64,000 nt of DNA, taken from the NCBI GenBank assembly GCA_018806915.1, contig JAGKQI010000059.1, positions 248,001 to 312,000 of the forward strand, in the 5' to 3' direction. Source of the DNA: Phytophthora colocasiae. Its lineage: Eukaryota > Oomycota > Peronosporomycetes > Peronosporales > Peronosporaceae. Made by a program: the position numbers and the translations under genes. Of this stretch, positions 55,838 through 64,000 are shown piece after piece (the stretch's first letter is position 1; every line of letters begins with the position of its first letter). Under the pieces are notes generated by a model, which did no database searches, was not told the origin of the DNA, and saw only the letters and a program-made list of their open reading frames with translations.

Positions 55838-56607
55838 AGTAGCTGCTCACGCCTCTGAATGAACTTTTGCTGTTGAAAAGTGTATCCCTAGGCAGATAAA
55901 TGCATGCGGATTGACTTCAATACACGGAAATTGATCATAACACCTGCGAAAGTTATCTTGAGGTTGCTCATGGGCATGTCGTGTATTGATCGTTACCGGG
56001 TGTCACATCCTGCATTGCTGTAGTTTGATCCTCACCCTGAATACACGGAGTTACTTCCGATCCCGTTCGACTCTCCACAGTGACACTCGAACCATGGGCC
56101 CACGTAGTCCACAGTCACCTCTTCTCCTTCTTTCAGCTGAGTTACCTGCGTTTCAAGTGATGAGTGGTCAGTTTTCGTGTGTTTGAAATGAATTTTTCTT
56201 GAATCAATGTACCTTCTTCGGCGTAAAAACTGAACTGAGTGTAGTATCAGTGCAGACAATTCGCCATCTGCTGGTGCCTTGGAGCAAGTTACGACATTGA
56301 TCTGTCGAAGCTGTCCTGCAATGCTGTCATTACGACATTGGTAGGAAAACCTGTTGACACTTTATATACCTAACCATAGTTGGCAGATCAGACTGATACA
56401 AATGTCAATACTAAAACTACGTCGTCTCTTACGACATTCTCTTACGTGTTCGGGGCAAGTACCGTGGTGTTAAGGAATGTTTTCAAGGACATGTCCATTT
56501 TATTCGTTTCTATAGGTTCTCCATTTAAGTTCGAATTCCGGTCGTCCGGCCCTCATAGCCGCACAGTCTCCTACAGCTCCGATACGTCTGGAAACCTTTG
56601 GACAATA
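55838..56607. other. Intergenic with a possible SET/post-SET fragment
   Basis: On the - strand at about 56335-56080, two pieces joined across a short candidate intron read VVTCSKAPADGELSAL and LKEGEEVTVDYVGPWFECHCGES. The second resembles the end of a SET methyltransferase domain and post-SET cysteines, but the NHSC-type core is not found. It is probably a fragment, if related at all. Confidence 0.3.
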
Positions 56608-56802
56608 ATGAGCGGCGGCGGCGAGTATCCGTACCCCAAGTACACGTGGTCCCCGGCCGGCGGCTGGTGGGCTAAGACCAAGAACTGGCAGCGCAAGACG
56701 GGCGTGGCGATCGTGGTGGTGGCGGCTGCGGCGGTTCCGCTTGCTCTTTTCTCGAGCGCCAACCACATCAAGTTCCCGGCCGAGGAGCGCCGCAAGCTGT
56801 AG
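56608..56802 (+). CDS. Small single-pass membrane protein, possibly a mitochondrial complex I accessory subunit
   Basis: 64 residues from ATG 56608. It begins MSGGGEYPYPKYTWSPAGGWW, then a basic NWQRKTG, a hydrophobic span (VAIVVVAAAAVPLALF) and a charged tail HIKFPAEERRKL. The YPxPxxxWSPAGGWWxxxxNWxxxT layout resembles small NADH-ubiquinone oxidoreductase subunits in fungi and plants. That identification is from memory of the pattern and needs a profile search. A longer in-frame extension from 56380 exists but has poor coding character. Confidence 0.6.
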   Translation: MSGGGEYPYPKYTWSPAGGWWAKTKNWQRKTGVAIVVVAAAAVPLALFSSANHIKFPAEERRKL

Positions 56803-57141
56803 ACGTCCAGGACGCAGGCAAAGAGGGGTGCAATTAATATGTGGACAAGAGAAGAAGGAAAGGCTGATGGAGAGAAGAACTTGAAGATGTTCCAAAACTT
56901 TAAACCAAAACTAGGAATTAGAAAGAGAGACTCTTTATCCAGTTCTACCTCGAAAAGTTTTTAACTGCAGCTTTGCTAGTGTGTTTAAAATTGCAAGGTG
57001 GAGAACGATCCTAATGTTGTCCTACTTATTGAAGTGAAAGGAGAAGTAGGGCGAAGCTATCGTAGACTCAAAATGGGGTTTCATTACTTCGTTAGTTTAG
57101 GGCCCTGGAACGGCAACGGAGAGACGGAGGAGACAGCAAGA
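56803..57141. other. Intergenic
   Basis: About 340 bp between a + strand gene and the 3' end of a - strand gene; probably both 3' UTRs. No coding or repeat seen. Confidence 0.45.
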
Positions 57142-59211
57142 TCAAAACTCGTGATGGTTGAAACCGCGGCGAATGGGAGACGTCGAGGTAGGGGCTTCCG
57201 TTGGTGCTGGCTGGGCGGCGTTCGTAGGCAGCAACTTCGGGAGTTTGAATGCCCACGCCGACTTGGGCTTAGGCTTTTTCTTCCTGTAGGCGGCCGATGT
57301 GGTGCCGCCCGCAGTCTCCGCATCCGACTCGTACTCGCTCATATATTCATTGCTTGTGTCGACGCTTCTCGTAGTGTCGGGATACACGTCGACCTCCTCC
57401 TCCTCTTGGTGGTCGTTGTTATCGTACTCATCGTACACGTCATAGTCGTCGATCTCGCTATGGTCGTCATGGTCGCTGATACGCTCGTCATGTCGGTCGT
57501 TGTTGAGTCGATCGCTGTCACCTCGGCCACTGTCTATCATGTCGTCGGTCGGCACGTCCCAACTGACCTTGCCAGTCTCGTGGGCGTAGTAATACGTGCC
57601 AGGATATCCGCGGCTTTCGTGTTTAGTCCATCCTGGCGGCAGCTTCTCCCCCGAGTCGCGGTCGGACGAATCAAGCGAAACCGTGTCTTCCTCCGACGAT
57701 CGGTCACTACCTCGACTCTTTTGCGTCGACGGCAGGCTACGGTTTGAGTGGTTCCTCCCCGAATCGTCTTCATAGTCGGTCTCAAACGCAGACTGTTTTC
57801 TCGTGGGAGTTTTCTTCTTCTTCTTGGCTTTCCACATGGCGAGCACATCCGATACATTGTCCAATGCGGGAGCCTCCTCTTGCACTTTTTCCTTCGGTTT
57901 CTCCCTAGATTTCTGACGAGGTCTCTCACGAGGCTTTTCCACAGGTTTCTCCTTTGGTTTTTCGATTGGCTTCTCCTTCGGCTTCTCTACTTGTTCCTGG
58001 GGCTTCTCTGGGATTGCTGATGGCTGAGACTGAGGTTTGCGCTGTCTTCTGCTCCTAATAGCAGCTAGCGTCTCCTCTTCCTCGTCTTCAGACAACTCGA
58101 GAAAGCTCGTATTCTCACGTCTGGAAACTGCACGCTGAAGTACACCCGCAAAACCTCGGCGAGTGCTGGTAACTCCTGCACCGTCCGCTTTCATTTGCGT
58201 AATCTCCTGTTTCTGCTGATCCAGCTTCCCCTGTAGACTAACCAGCACGTCCTCCATCCCCTCCAACATAGCTAGCATATCATCAGCAATGTCATCTAGA
58301 TCGTCTACATCCACCTCTGGCAGCTCGTTAGTATTGCCACTGTCGACAGCTCGCATCTTCTGCAGCAAAGTCTTGGCTTTGACTCGAAGGTTTCTCTTGT
58401 TCTCAGCCTCTCGTTCCTGTTCTTCCTCTAGCTGTGCAATGCGGAGCTTCGCATCCTGTAATTCATGAACCGTTTCAAAAAATTGCTCGTCTTTCTTGGC
58501 ACTGAAGCGGTGGTTGCGAATGGCATTCATCCATTTCTCGGCTTCCTCGGCGTCGTCTGTGTCCAGGTACAACGGCCGCATCTTAGGGACGTCACCTGTT
58601 GCAGTCTGTTCGGCTGAAGGTCGGGGAAGCTTCCCCGATACTCGGAAGCAGTGGTCTCCCCCGCCCACTGCGCGTTGCAGACAGTCTGCATTGCGCTTGA
58701 TATCTGTCAAGTACTCGAGGTCGATGATTCCTCGCGGTGTTTCGTCGTCCTTGGTATTGTAGTAGAAGAGGTAAGTCAATGGCTTAATCACGAAATAGTA
58801 CTCGTTCCACGCGCCTGGCTCGTTGTCCGCCTGCTTGCGTAGAATTCCACTACGTGTAGATTTGGCCGTAAGCGTCTCTGCTGCGCCCTCCGCGTCAATC
58901 ATGCTAAAACGGACACGGGGACGCTTGACGCTGGGTTTACCACGACTATCGCGACTTCCCCGACCGGACCCAGGCGGTCGGGACTTAGCACGTTGGTGCG
59001 AGCCTGGTCGCTCTTGCCGCTGGCGTTCACGTGAGCGCAAGTCCGGGTCGGAGCGCTCGCGTGTGGGCGAATACGACGGTCGCGCATCATGATGCGGACG
59101 GCGGCGGGACGGCTCGCGGGACGGCGAACGCGGCTCATGCTGTCGCGGCCGTGATGCCGAGCGCGTCTGGCTGCGGTGGCGCTGTGAGCGGTGGCCTGGC
59201 TCGGGCGCCAT
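57142..59211 (-). CDS. PH-WW domain protein with Arg/Ser and Lys/Pro/Glu-rich regions
   Basis: A single exon of 689 residues. Residues 1-90 are Arg/Ser-rich, like SR proteins. Residues about 115-235 form a PH domain (SGILRKQADNEPGAWNEYYFVI, GIIDLEYLTDI, DDAEEAEKWMNAI). Residues about 240-310 are coiled coil (ELQDAKLRIAQLEEEQE). A repeat of EKPKEKP-type units runs at about 400-445. Residues about 535-565 are a WW domain (LPPGWTKHESRGYPGTYYYAHETGKVSWDVP) with both tryptophans. The C-terminal part is acidic then basic. PH domains bind phosphoinositides and WW domains bind Pro-rich peptides. The function is unknown. Confidence 0.8.
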   Translation of the reverse strand: MAPEPGHRSQRHRSQTRSASRPRQHEPRSPSREPSRRRPHHDARPSYSPTRERSDPDLRSRERQRQERPGSHQRAKSRPPGSGRGSRDSRGKPSVKRPRVRFSMIDAEGAAETLTAKSTRSGILRKQADNEPGAWNEYYFVIKPLTYLFYYNTKDDETPRGIIDLEYLTDIKRNADCLQRAVGGGDHCFRVSGKLPRPSAEQTATGDVPKMRPLYLDTDDAEEAEKWMNAIRNHRFSAKKDEQFFETVHELQDAKLRIAQLEEEQEREAENKRNLRVKAKTLLQKMRAVDSGNTNELPEVDVDDLDDIADDMLAMLEGMEDVLVSLQGKLDQQKQEITQMKADGAGVTSTRRGFAGVLQRAVSRRENTSFLELSEDEEEETLAAIRSRRQRKPQSQPSAIPEKPQEQVEKPKEKPIEKPKEKPVEKPRERPRQKSREKPKEKVQEEAPALDNVSDVLAMWKAKKKKKTPTRKQSAFETDYEDDSGRNHSNRSLPSTQKSRGSDRSSEEDTVSLDSSDRDSGEKLPPGWTKHESRGYPGTYYYAHETGKVSWDVPTDDMIDSGRGDSDRLNNDRHDERISDHDDHSEIDDYDVYDEYDNNDHQEEEEVDVYPDTTRSVDTSNEYMSEYESDAETAGGTTSAAYRKKKPKPKSAWAFKLPKLLPTNAAQPAPTEAPTSTSPIRRGFNHHEF

Positions 59212-60900
59212 TACGAGCGAGAGGAGTTCAAGCGCTTGTCGGAGCTCGTAATGTGTTGTGAGCTCTGCGCGGAGCAGTGTCCATGGATGTGCATTTCCGC
59301 GGCTTTGCTCGGACTAAGCACCTGGTGAAAGAGCAAGTTGCTGCCGTCTTTACGGGTAGGGGTTTGAGCACTACTGCACCCGACCCAACGGTTGAGCACA
59401 TACTGAATCCAAGATGAAACTTGCAAAAGATATCTGGTAAGCAGCTGACTATGGTAGATTACATTAATTTGCAGCTAATTCGCACGTCAAAGTAGAAGAT
59501 CAGCTAAAACCCACTCGCATTTAGAACGGTCGGCCAAACCAGGCGGCAGTTTGCGCTGGCAACGTCAGCACTGGAAATTTTTTACTGTCTACATGTACAG
59601 GTTTCTGCCTCAATAAAGAAGTTGGAGTCTGCATGCAAATGGCAAGGTTATAAGTAATAGACAAGACAGTTCGATTTAAAATTTTGTCAGTTCATAAATT
59701 GGTGATATGCAGCTCGGAAGGTTATCGGTTTTTCAGGCTTCTTTATTGAGGCAGAAGACTGTACTGTAGGAGTTCTTTTGCTATGATAGTATAGTATAAT
59801 ATACTATCATAGCAATAGAACTCCTACAGTACAGTCTTCTGCCTCAATAAAGAAGCCTGAAAAACCGCAGGCTTGTCAACGGACCTTCTTACACGCTGTC
59901 GATACTGCACGTGCGTGATGGAACGGCTTTCGTACATGCAGCAAGCCCGCACGCAGCTTGTTCAGCCACGATACTACTGTGGCTCTGTGCGCCAATATGT
60001 TTGGAAATGCATGGCTGGCGCTGTATCGAACAGCATGGACACTGGTACCAGTGACCGAGCGCAGACCCTAGTCAACTTGACTGTCAACGCCACGGCATCG
60101 TCGTCTCGCTGCCAAGTTGAACCGAATTATTCGCCCTTGCCGAATGCAGATTTACACACCGATACTACGTGACAACAGAATGGGTAGCCACGCTCAAACA
60201 CTTTTCTTGGCGTAGCTAGAACTTCACTACTGTACTGGTACATACAGTAAGCTTACTGGTATTCATTCTCCAATTTTCAGAAATTAACAATGGCAATGCA
60301 CCATGTGGAATGGGGGAAGAGCCTTTTCTATGAGCTTGAAGGGCTCCGGCTGGAAAGAGACTGCTATCGTAGCTCGTCGCCTTCGGCGCTGCGAATTGTG
60401 GGTCTCTTGCTCTCGGCGCTCGCACTGACCAATTCGCGTCAGATCGCTTGATGCGCGAGTCGACAATAAGAAGTCGGAGCCATGTCGTCATACTCGGACC
60501 TTCTTCGTGACGACTTTCGCACCCAGTCGGTCTCATCTTGGCTTTTCGCTTTCCTGTTGCATGTACAGGCAACTGCCTGGTTCCGAGTCGGAACTTCCGA
60601 CACGATGCCCGATCAGAAGCTGATAATCAGCCTGATTCCCCTGCAGACACCAGTGCATTCACTGGAGATTGCATCAACATAGAACTGATCTCTAAGAGAC
60701 GCAGTGCACTTCAAGAAAGGTTGAGAGTACGAAATCAGTGCTGTAGCGTTTGCCTTTTATCTTGCCCGGCACGTTGAGCAAGTCGTATTGCTCTTGGCTC
60801 CTGCGTCCCGTCCACTTCGTATGTACTTAACACTTTCTGGCCGACAGCAACCACTTGTTGCTGCGCCGGGCCCGTAGCTTCGTGCTGCGACCCTATTTAT
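59212..60900. other. Intergenic, holds a foldback element
   Basis: About 1.7 kb without a convincing gene. The main structure is the inverted repeat at 59726-59867. A third copy of the core tctgcctcaataaagaag lies at about 59605. Short open frames (59873-60172, 60482-60682) have no coding character that I can recognise. The right end may contain the terminal part of the retroelement that begins at 60919. Confidence 0.5.
59726..59867. repeat. 142-bp near-perfect inverted repeat (foldback)
   Basis: Arms 59726-59793 and 59800-59867 are 68 bp each, with one mismatch, separated by 6 bp. The outer ends read CGGTTTTTCAGG and its complement; the centre is AT-rich (tatgatagtata). It could be a foldback transposon or a hairpin source of small RNA. 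Confidence 0.9.
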
Positions 60901-60918
60901 TGAATAGACACACTACTC

Positions 60919-63900
60919 TTAATGCCTACTTTCGTTTGTCTCGTTCGTCTCACACACTGCCAAACCTTCGTCCGTCAGCTCCTCACAGTTCGTCCCGAGC
61001 CCGCCGACACCGTTGAGACCCTCCAGGTGACGTGAAGTCGCTCGCACAGCTGTCGGAGTACTCACCAAAGCACTTCCAGTCGCCGCCGCCTTCCAGTTGT
61101 CGCCCAGTCCCGTTCGCTGCCCGCTCAGTCCTCGCCGTTCGTCACCCTGTCCGGAAGCCTGGTACTGTCGTTCGGTTGCCCGCTGCTGCCAACCACGCTC
61201 AAGCAGCCTGCAATAATCCCACGCTCTCTTCAGCGCCAGTTGCAGAGTGAGCCCCTCGCTTGCTCCCTCCGTCGTGTTTTCAAAGTGAGCCATCCTGCTC
61301 TTCACTTCGTCAGCCGGTTCCCCTTCTTCTGGTCTCCGGTATCCAGCAGCTTGCAGCCAGTTCGAATTCTCATCGTACCACTGCTTCGCCACCCCGTGCT
61401 CCCGTACATGTACTCGTAGAAGGCCACGGCGTTTATTGGCTCACGCCACGAACGTTCGCCAGTACTTGGACCGCTGGAACTTCTCCCACAGGTGCTGCCG
61501 CTCCTCGTGCTCATCACGTCTCAGCCACACTGGTTCTCCACGCGTCCTCCTCGTCTGTCCGTCTCGCAAATGTCAAGCGTCCGTGTCCTCCTGTTACACG
61601 CCTTCCCCCCACTTGAGACTCTTCCACGATTCTCCCTGATCTAAACAATCTCTCGTACTCCTCAATAGAAGCCCAGTACTTTTCGTCATCGTTGGAGTTT
61701 GCCATGTTCCCGTTCTGTAGTCTTCGCCAAACTCGCTCGGGCTGTAATTCGTATTCCAGCACGTACTGTCCAGCAGCGTTCCGTCTCCTTCTCCTTCGGA
61801 GTTCCACCAGGAGCCTCGTCCTGTCGTGGCCTCTTGTCCGCACCTGAACTGCTCGTCGACTTCTCTTCTTGCCTCGTGCAGCCGTTGCCGCCTGTACTGC
61901 CGCCGCCGTTGTGCCAACAGTTTCGCATGCCGTCGGTTCATTCACACGGTCTTCCTCGTATTCAATCTCTCTATCGATGTCTTCTGCCGCCGCTTTGGCG
62001 AAGTCTGCCGGATAGTAGTAGGAAACCAAAAAGGAAACATGCGCGATGATCCTCTTTCGCCCTCAACGTCTTCCCGTTCCAACACAAAATTGTCATATCC
62101 AGCGGGCTCCACTATTCTTGGCGGCCCCATCCACTGATGAACCAGCTTCGTCGCCTTAGCACCGCGTGGTGGTTTGTACATCCACACCCGGTCTCCCGCC
62201 ACAAAGTTTCGACGCCTCCGTACTTTACGATTATAATACACTCGCTTGGCCGTTTCTGGCTCGCGGAACTCGCGACAATTCTCAGGCACTCGTGGCTCCT
62301 TTTCAACGTCGCCACCAATTTCTCGTGATAGGCGTTCAGCTCCCCCGCCTCGGTTCTTCTCGTTGCGCGTAGTAGCTCGTTGGGACTCCTCAACTTTCTC
62401 CCCATCATTATTTGTTCGTTAGGCGACAGCGCTACTGTCGAATGTCGGCCTGAATTATAGGAATACACAGCAAAGTCCACCCACTGGTCCCAATCGCGCT
62501 GCTTCTCGTCGTGCATGTACGTGGCCACCATGTCCCTTCCACGTCCTGTTGAACCTCTCAACTAATCCAATCAAATGCGGTTTGTGTGGTACAGCAGTGG
62601 TCTGCTCAGCCTGCAAAAGCACCACTAGCTTCCTCCTCGATCGCTCCTCCTGCCATCTCTGGGCTCCATCTGTCAGCAACTCGCGAAATGTACCAAACCG
62701 AAGTACCACATTCTTCATCAAAAAACCTCGCGATGTCCTCTGCGGTGTGCTGCTTCACTGCTGGCCGCGACAACATATCTCGTAACGTATTCTACGGCAG
62801 CAATCACAAACCGGTTGCCTCCGTCCGTCGCTGGTAATGGGCCAGCCACATCCAACGCCCATCTGTCGCCGACATCGCCACCTCTTAAGCTTCTCAGTGG
62901 TGGAATCACCTCTCTCGGCCTCGCCTTCCTACTGCCACACTCCTGGCAACCTCGCACCCATCGTTTTACCTCCTTACTCAGTCCCGGCCACCAGTAAATC
63001 GCCGCAATCCTCGCATAAGTGTGCGGTGCACGCAAATGACCTGCCCACACGGAATCATGGTGCTCCTTGAAGACCACGGGCCACAACGCCGGTGGCAATA
63101 TCACACGCTGCCCTTCCGTCGTCTCGATCACCGCTAATCCGTACACCGTCGTTACCTTTCGTCCTCGGTGAAATCCTGAGTCCACTAACCGCTTCACCAT
63201 CGTGCTCTTTCGCTGTGCTTCTCGGATCTCGTCGTCTGTCAACTGCAGTGTCTGCTCAGCAATCCGTCGCTGCTCAATTCGCTATACACGTTCTGCACGC
63301 CGGACTCCGTCGCGTTCCGTCGTCACACGTCGTTCATTAGCTCGCATCTCATTCTCGCGCGACACCCCAGATTCAATTGACACTTCACCAACGTGTTCTC
63401 GATGCCCCTCGGCTGGTCCATCACTACTCGTGTCTGCCGATACCGCTTCCGTTGTCCCAGCATCCTTCATCATCACTGTCGTCGTAGCTGCCTGCATGTT
63501 GTCCGACACGTTCACCGCGTCATTCGTCGTGGCTGCCCGCACGTTGTTCGCCATGTTCACCGCCGGTCGCTCACTATCCGCCAACATTTCAACACCGTCG
63601 TCGCCATCATCGACCGCCATCTCGTTCAGCGCCCGAATGGCTTCCTCTCGCCACAATCGTTCGTCTTCTCGTCGTTTGGCAGCTCTCGTGCGTGGCCGTG
63701 CCGATTCACTGTTCGTCTGCGTTCCTCGTCGTGATCCCGCCGCTTCCACCGTCATCGCTGGAGTGCTGTCCGTCGCTACTGCCGGAGTATTATTCACCGC
63801 CGCCATCATGGTATCCGACGCTGACTCGTTCGTACTGCGCACTGTACCGCACGTAGCTCCCGCCGTCGACACCGCACTGATCTGCCGCTTCGTCTGGTCA

Positions 63901-64000
63901 CTCGATACCGTCGTCAACAGGGGCTCATCCCGTCTAAAACTCCTTGCCGGTTCGCGTTGTATCGTTCGCCCGTCGTCTGCGTAAGCCTCGTTCGCAAGGT
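60919..64000 (-). mobile_element. Degenerate Ty3/gypsy retroelement C, pol 3' half, runs off the window
   Basis: On the - strand, broken frames spell out the end of pol. From the right: a low-complexity linker (63917-63282); integrase with zinc finger HHDSVWAGH ... CQECGSRK and core RWALDVAGPLP (63242-62718); a shifted core fragment with TFRELLTDGA and GLVERFNRTWK (62721-62455); NEQIMMGRKLRSPNELL (62561-62112); the integrase C-terminal GDRVWMYKPPRG (62289-61942); a chromodomain-like YVLEYELQPERVW (62029-61514); and a Gln/Trp-rich tail (61392-60919). At least four frame changes make it inactive. RT and the 5' part are outside. It is not closely related to A and B. Confidence 0.8.

Noticed and set aside
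13478..59211. RXLR or CRN effectors or secreted toxins
   Set aside because: No predicted protein here has a signal peptide followed by RXLR-EER or LxLFLAK motifs.
63202..63984. 260-codon + strand frame at the right end
   Set aside because: Ser/Arg/Thr-rich antisense of the element C linker, with no motif of its own.
1..64000. CRISPR arrays, operons, Shine-Dalgarno sites, prophages
   Set aside because: Introns, spliced housekeeping genes and LTR retrotransposons show eukaryotic nuclear DNA. No spaced direct-repeat array was seen.
1..64000. tRNA and rRNA genes
   Set aside because: No cloverleaf or conserved rRNA stretch was recognised by eye. A tRNAscan or Infernal run would be decisive.

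Overview
The window looks like oomycete nuclear DNA, most likely Phytophthora or a close relative. Most intron-containing genes have GT-AG introns of about 50-80 bp. Genes are packed tens to a few hundred bp apart on both strands, several as head-to-head pairs. The conserved proteins are ordinary eukaryotic ones, and they sit among chromodomain Ty3/gypsy retrotransposons and hAT and piggyBac remnants. Species is inferred from gene content and not proven.

Positions 1-13254 are nested retrotransposons. Element A (+ strand, starts before the window) has RT, RNase H, integrase and chromodomain, with one in-frame stop in RT and a 3' LTR at 12939-13254. Element B (- strand, 4028-11903) is inserted in A. 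B is complete, with two 412-bp LTRs that differ at 2 sites, a TATGG target duplication, gag and pol. Both elements carry a long open frame on the strand opposite pol, starting just inside the 3' LTR and overlapping the 3' end of pol. The two encoded proteins look distantly related. This conserved antisense gene is the most interesting signal in the window.

Positions 13478-47427 are a gene-rich block. In order: a coiled-coil protein, topoisomerase III with four GRF zinc fingers, TruB-type pseudouridine synthase, Msp1/ATAD1-like AAA ATPase, an HMG-box plus histone-fold protein, mitochondrial bL25, CPSF2, a small two-pass membrane protein, a CCDC17-like protein, an HCF101-type Fe-S P-loop ATPase, an OSBP-family protein, VMP1, three unrecognised proteins, a pseudogene of the nearby CDF transporter, a DUF2062-like membrane protein, the intact CDF transporter, DNAJC9, and a peroxisomal SDR-SCP2 enzyme.

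Positions 47430-60900 alternate decayed transposons (a hAT piece, a piggyBac piece) with genes: an HTH plus degenerate uracil phosphoribosyltransferase protein, eIF3e, a type II membrane glycosyltransferase-like protein, a small membrane protein and a PH-WW protein. A 142-bp near-perfect foldback lies at 59726-59867. From about 60919 to the end is a third, heavily frameshifted retroelement on the - strand that continues out of the window.

Most splice sites were placed by reading frame and GT/AG (once GC/AG) boundaries. Exon lengths were checked to sum to whole codons where exons are listed.
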